Origin: Eisenbergiella sp963559585
Lineage (GTDB): Bacteria; Bacillota; Clostridia; Lachnospirales; Lachnospiraceae
Length of the DNA: 64,000 nt
Assembly (NCBI GenBank): GCA_963559585.1
Contig: CAUWLJ010000003.1
Coordinates: 1 to 64,000, forward strand
Direction of reading: 5' to 3'
A program made the position numbers and the translations under genes. Each line of letters opens with the position of its first letter. The first letter of the stretch is position 1. The notes under the pieces are model-generated. The model worked only from the letters and a program-made list of their open reading frames with translations, had not been told where the DNA came from and searched no databases. This document shows, one piece after another, positions 61,030 through 64,000 of this stretch.

Positions 61030-61150
61030 TTTACCGGCCGCTTGCGCTGTTCACTGGCAGGCCAGCAAACAGCGGCATTCGCGGTATCGAAGGTTCTGCC
61101 GCACAAAAAGAGGCCCGCTCACCCCTGAATCACGTTCTTACGCCTCCTTC
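61030..61150 (-). repeat. Dispersed repeat family 2, copy 2
   Basis: Read on the minus strand this copy has GAGGCGTAAGAACGTGATTC, a section with GTGAGCGGGCCTCTT and later CCTGCCAGTGAACAG, matching the copy at 42310-42445 with few differences in the conserved blocks. It overlaps the last two codons and the stop codon of the MerR gene. Confidence 0.75.
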
Positions 61151-62142
61151 TTCTTCCACCCTCCAAAAATCCAGCCTTTCCCTGTACGTTCCTGTTTCAC
61201 AGCGCTGTCCCCTCCTTCCGGCTTCTTCGGCTTCTGCTGTTTTATAGATACCCCGCCGCTCTGCGCCTCCTTCTGCGGAAAAAGCGTTTCCGGCGTTTTC
61301 TTCTGTAAGGCATTTTCTGTCTGAGCAGCTTTTTCTTTCTGAGCAAGCCCCTTTTCCAAAGCCTTCTCTTTCTCCCTTCCCCGCCTGCCCTTCTGGGGCC
61401 TGCGGCCGCTGTAGGCGCGCAGAAGCTCATCCAGTCTGCGGTAATGCTCTTCGTCCCGTTCTATGCGCTCCTGCTCCCGTCTGCTGTTTTCCTCCTCCTG
61501 AACCCGGAACTGGTAATCCATCTCCTTCATGATGGTTTCCTTCAGTTCGCCGACCAGCTCCGCATTGTTTTCCCGCACAGCCTGAGAAATCATACTGTGA
61601 AGCAGCATCTGGAGCCTGAGTCCCTTATCATCCTGCTCCAGCCCGGTTTCTGAATGCTCCTGGCCGGACGGCATATGGGGCAGCTCTTCGACCGGACGCA
61701 TCATTTCTTTGCAGGAATGGATTTCGCTTCCGCCGGCCGTCTGCGGGGTATTTCTTCCCGCCGCAAACGTATCCTTTTCCCGGAGGGGGACGAGCACCTG
61801 CAGCCGGCTGTCGGTGAGTACGGTTCGGATGGCCTTCAGCTGGAGTCCCTGTTCCTTCAGCTTCTTTATCTCCCGAAACTGCTCCACATCCTCCCCGGTA
61901 TAATATCGGTGGCCCAGCTCATTTCTGCGGATGGGAAGCTTCAGCTCCTCCTCCCAGTAGCGCAGCACATGACTTTCCACACCGACCAGGCGGGCGGTCT
62001 CCGAAATCAGATAGTTCTGCGGCTCCCCATTCTCTGCCGCCTGCACGGTTTCCGTTTTTACCCTGTTTTCCGATGCTTCCCGTCCATCCTCCTTCCGGTT
62101 CTCCACTCTGAATTTTTCCGTTTTCACACCTTCGCTTTTCAT
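61138..62142 (-). CDS. MerR-type HTH protein with long charged C-terminus
   Basis: A 334-aa protein starting MKSEGVKTEKFRVENRKEDG. The MerR HTH and wing lie at about residues 45-115 (YLISETARLVGVESHVLRYW, then ELGHRYYTGEDVEQFREIKK). Residues about 150-334 are charged, with coiled coil (QFRVQEEENSRREQERIERD) and a Lys/Glu/Pro-rich tail. The effector part is therefore not a known ligand domain. Such proteins are common in Lachnospiraceae near dnaB; the function is unknown. GAGGG precedes 62142. The last codons (Glu, Ala, stop) come from the dispersed repeat. Confidence 0.8.
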   Translation of the reverse strand: MKSEGVKTEKFRVENRKEDGREASENRVKTETVQAAENGEPQNYLISETARLVGVESHVLRYWEEELKLPIRRNELGHRYYTGEDVEQFREIKKLKEQGLQLKAIRTVLTDSRLQVLVPLREKDTFAAGRNTPQTAGGSEIHSCKEMMRPVEELPHMPSGQEHSETGLEQDDKGLRLQMLLHSMISQAVRENNAELVGELKETIMKEMDYQFRVQEEENSRREQERIERDEEHYRRLDELLRAYSGRRPQKGRRGREKEKALEKGLAQKEKAAQTENALQKKTPETLFPQKEAQSGGVSIKQQKPKKPEGGDSAVKQERTGKGWIFGGWKKKEA

Positions 62143-62269
62143 ATTCCCTCTTTTCCGCAGCCACAGGCCGCTTTTTATAAAAATGTGCAGCAGCCCGTCC
62201 CCGAAAAACATCAGGGGCAGACCGCAATGCCTTTCTACCTTCTCCCCTCCAAGGAAGAATGATCTGTTT

Positions 62270-62370
62270 CATAAAAAAGTGTGCGTCTTGACGCACACCC
62301 GCGCCGAGCGCGATTGCCGTCAGGCAATATCTGCCTCCCGCGCGAGTGCGCATCCACAGCGGAGCGTCCT
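62270..62370. other. GC-rich non-coding region with nested inverted repeats between dnaB and MerR genes
   Basis: GTGTGCGTC-TT-GACGCACAC is a perfect palindrome at 62279-62298. Downstream is ATTGCC-GTCA-GGCAAT, and GATGCGCAC on the minus strand can also pair with GTGTGCGTC with two G-U pairs, making one long structure. No open frame is convincing here. It may be a structured RNA or a dispersed repeat. Confidence 0.5.
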
Positions 62371-62412
62371 TTTTTATACAATAGGAAAGGAACTTTCCTA
62401 TTGTATAAAAAA
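62370..62412. repeat. Perfect 20-bp inverted repeat with 3-nt loop
   Basis: The arms 62370-62389 and 62393-62412 are perfectly complementary (TTTTTTATAC at one end, GTATAAAAAA at the other). With terminal T-runs on both strands it could work as a bidirectional terminator. Confidence 0.8.
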
Positions 62413-62448
62413 AGAGAACCCGCCGTCTTCGGCACTGAGTTCTCTTTC
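62408..62448 (-). terminator. dnaB terminator
   Basis: On the minus strand AAGAGAAC pairs with GTTCTCTT around a loop that includes GCCGAAGACGGC, followed by a run of seven T. It lies about 65 bp after the dnaB stop codon. Another hairpin (GTTCCTG with CAGGAAC) lies in between. Confidence 0.85.
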
Positions 62449-62511
62449 GTAAATAACCGTATGAAAATCTGTTCCTGTTTACCGGCCTGTCGGAGAGCAG
62501 GAACAAAAATC

Positions 62512-63852
62512 TTATCTCTGCAGGTTTGCAAACTTGGTGAATTCCGGCAGCCACACCAGGTCGATGGTTCCGATGGGGCCGTTTCTCTGCTTGGCAATGT
62601 TGATCTCCGCAATCCCTTTTTTCTCTGTGTCAGGATTGTAATAATCGTCGCGGTAAATGAACATTACCACGTCAGCGTCCTGCTCGATGGCGCCGGACTC
62701 GCGCAGGTCGGAAAGCATAGGCCTGTGGTCCGGCCTCTGCTCCACGGCGCGGGAGAGCTGGGAAAGGGCAAGCACCGGCACCTGCAGCTCCCTGGCAAGG
62801 GCTTTCAGAGAACGGGAAATGTCTGAGATTTCCTGCTGTCTGGATTCGGAGCCGCGCCCGCTTCCCGACATGAGCTGAAGGTAGTCGATGATGATCATTT
62901 TCAGATCCATTTCCAGCTTGAATTTGCGGCATTTGGAGCGCATCTCCGCGATGCTGATACCCGGTGTGTCGTCGATGATCAGCTTGGACTGGCCGATCAT
63001 CCCGGCACTTTCGATCAGCTTTTCCCACTCCATATCGGACAGGTTACCCGTCCTCAGGTGCTGGGAATCCACCTTGGATTCCATGGCAAAAAGACGGTTC
63101 ACAAGCTGCTCCTTGCTCATCTCCAGACTGAAAATTGCCACGCATTCCCCGGAATGAAAAGCCACATACTGGGCAATGTTCAGCACGAATGCAGTCTTTC
63201 CCATGGAGGGGCGGGCGGCGATCAGCACCAGATCCGAGGGCTGCATGCCCGCCGTCCTGTAGTCCAGGTCAATGAACCCGGTGGCGATCCCCGTAACGCT
63301 TCCGTCGCTGTGGGAGGCCTTCTCGATCTTGTCCATGGCGTTCATCACCACCTCGCGGATGGGGACGAAATCTCCGGTATTGCGGCGCTGTACCAGGTCG
63401 AACACCTTCTTCTCCGTCTCCTCCAGGATCACCTCCATGCTGTCCTTTCCTGCGTAACAGTTGTTGGCAATCTCCTCCATAAGCCGGATCAGACGGCGCA
63501 GCGTGGCCTTTTCCGCCACAATATTGGCATAATATTTGATATTGGCGGAGGTGGGGACTGCCGTGATCAGATCCCGGATGAATTCCAGGCTGCTGACCTC
63601 AGGAGGCACGTCCTTCTCCTTCAGACGGTTCTGCAGGGTAACCAGATCCACCGGCTGTCCTGCGTCGTTCAGCTCCACCATGGCATCGAACAGTACGCCG
63701 TAGGATTTATTATAAAAATCTTCTCCGCAGATCGCCTCGGAGGCCACTACAATCGCTTCCCGGTCCATGATCATGGAACCGATCACCGACTGCTCCGCTT
63801 CCATACTGTGGGGCAAAACCCTTTTTAATACAGCCTCGTCCATTGATGCCAT
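62512..63852 (-). CDS. dnaB: Replicative DNA helicase DnaB
   Basis: The hexameric helicase that unwinds DNA at the replication fork (DnaC in Bacillus naming). The N-terminal domain (RVLPHSMEAEQSVIGSMIMD) and RecA-like C-terminal domain are complete: Walker A ARPSMGKTAF, then FSLEMSKEQLVNRL, Walker B LKMIIIDYLQLMSG and IAKQRNGPIGTIDLVW at the end. I chose the start at 63852 (446 aa) because AAGGA lies 7 nt upstream. An in-frame ATG at 63894 would add 14 residues but has no site. It lies directly downstream of rplI, the standard order in Firmicutes. Confidence 0.96.
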   Translation of the reverse strand: MASMDEAVLKRVLPHSMEAEQSVIGSMIMDREAIVVASEAICGEDFYNKSYGVLFDAMVELNDAGQPVDLVTLQNRLKEKDVPPEVSSLEFIRDLITAVPTSANIKYYANIVAEKATLRRLIRLMEEIANNCYAGKDSMEVILEETEKKVFDLVQRRNTGDFVPIREVVMNAMDKIEKASHSDGSVTGIATGFIDLDYRTAGMQPSDLVLIAARPSMGKTAFVLNIAQYVAFHSGECVAIFSLEMSKEQLVNRLFAMESKVDSQHLRTGNLSDMEWEKLIESAGMIGQSKLIIDDTPGISIAEMRSKCRKFKLEMDLKMIIIDYLQLMSGSGRGSESRQQEISDISRSLKALARELQVPVLALSQLSRAVEQRPDHRPMLSDLRESGAIEQDADVVMFIYRDDYYNPDTEKKGIAEINIAKQRNGPIGTIDLVWLPEFTKFANLQR

Positions 63853-63910
63853 TTTCTCATCCTTTGCCTTATTCCAGCTGCTGTCCGCCGGCATACTGGG
63901 GAATCATAAC

Positions 63911-64000
63911 TTATTCTACCACTTTTACCTTCAGCGTCCCCGTCACCTGCTGATGCAGCCTTACGGGTACATCATAGCTTCCGAAAGCTTTAAGAGCGTC
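63911..64000 (-). CDS. rplI: 50S ribosomal protein L9, partial (C-terminal end)
   Basis: The last 29 residues are visible and read DALKAFGSYDVPVRLHQQVT, then GTLKVKVVE and stop. This matches the C-terminal end of L9 (the LGxYxVxVRLHxxVxAxLxVxVV pattern). The rest lies beyond the right edge. It is the gene directly upstream of dnaB, the conserved neighbour pair. Confidence 0.9.
   Translation of the reverse strand, partial: DALKAFGSYDVPVRLHQQVTGTLKVKVVE

Noticed and set aside
1..64000. Insertion sequences, integrases, tRNA and rRNA genes
   Set aside because: I saw no transposase or recombinase motifs, no terminal inverted repeats with target duplications, and no cloverleaf with a T-arm consensus. 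A tRNAscan run could still find something missed by eye.

Overview
The window looks like a chromosomal segment of a gut-type Clostridia, most likely Lachnospiraceae. The evidence is the rplI-dnaB pair, MecA, a CwlD-type amidase, a YaaH/YdhD-like GH18, paired DUF1858 proteins, a clostridial 2[4Fe-4S] ferredoxin and three LplB/LplC-type sugar ABC cassettes with lipobox binding proteins and YesM/YesN-like or AraC regulators. No transposase, integrase, CRISPR array, tRNA or rRNA was recognised.

Region 1 (1-22054, all minus strand) is a large part of a contractile injection system (CIS) locus that runs off the left edge. In transcription order, an upstream envelope-type module comes first: a 601-aa CIS-associated protein, a pseudokinase-like protein with a C-terminal membrane segment, a membrane protein with a degenerate class III nucleotidyl cyclase domain, a MORN-repeat membrane protein, an exported TolC-like helical protein and a large exported coiled-coil protein. 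The phage-tail-like module follows: DUF4255 terminator, a small beta-rich protein, DUF4280 PAAR-like tip, sheath, tube, a small chaperone-like protein, a DUF6760-like protein, a second tube, a repeat-containing coiled-coil protein, two CIS_tube/Afp7-like adaptors and a gp27/VgrG-like spike that is cut by the edge. Afp15-type ATPase, gp25 and other baseplate genes are not in the window and probably lie to the left. The membrane genes suggest a CIS docked in, or sensed from, a monoderm envelope.

Region 2 (22055-28570): a LytTR regulator with an AgrC-like kinase is transcribed divergently from the CIS locus. It is followed by an SH3-domain protein, a HATPase-only kinase-like protein that lacks an H-box histidine, an AAC(3)-family acetyltransferase and a stand-alone ABC-type ATPase.

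Region 3 (28571-37012): carbohydrate locus I, with a two-component system, binding protein, two permeases and a Cys-type sulfatase. Region 4 (37200-42473): cell-wall and housekeeping genes (cwlD-like, GH18, a small unknown, mecA, two DUF1858 genes). Region 5 (42474-50832): carbohydrate locus III, with two permeases, a binding protein, GH105, an SGNH esterase with SLH-like repeats and a divergent AraC regulator broken at a C10 tract; this looks like rhamnogalacturonan use. A ferredoxin gene follows. Region 6 (51334-59858): carbohydrate locus II, paralogous to locus I, with permeases, binding protein, sulfatase and a divergent two-component system. Its DNA is visibly more AT-rich. None of the three loci encodes an ABC ATPase, and no sulfatase maturase is present. 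Region 7 (59987-64000): a TIM-barrel isomerase/epimerase-like protein, a MerR-type regulator, dnaB and the 3' end of rplI.

The most unusual non-coding signal is a leader of about 140 nt before three CIS genes (both tube genes and one adaptor). It has three hairpins with compensatory changes and a 9-nt loop complementary to a sequence that sits exactly 13 nt before each start codon. The same 9-mer at the same 13-nt spacing precedes the cwlD-like amidase gene.
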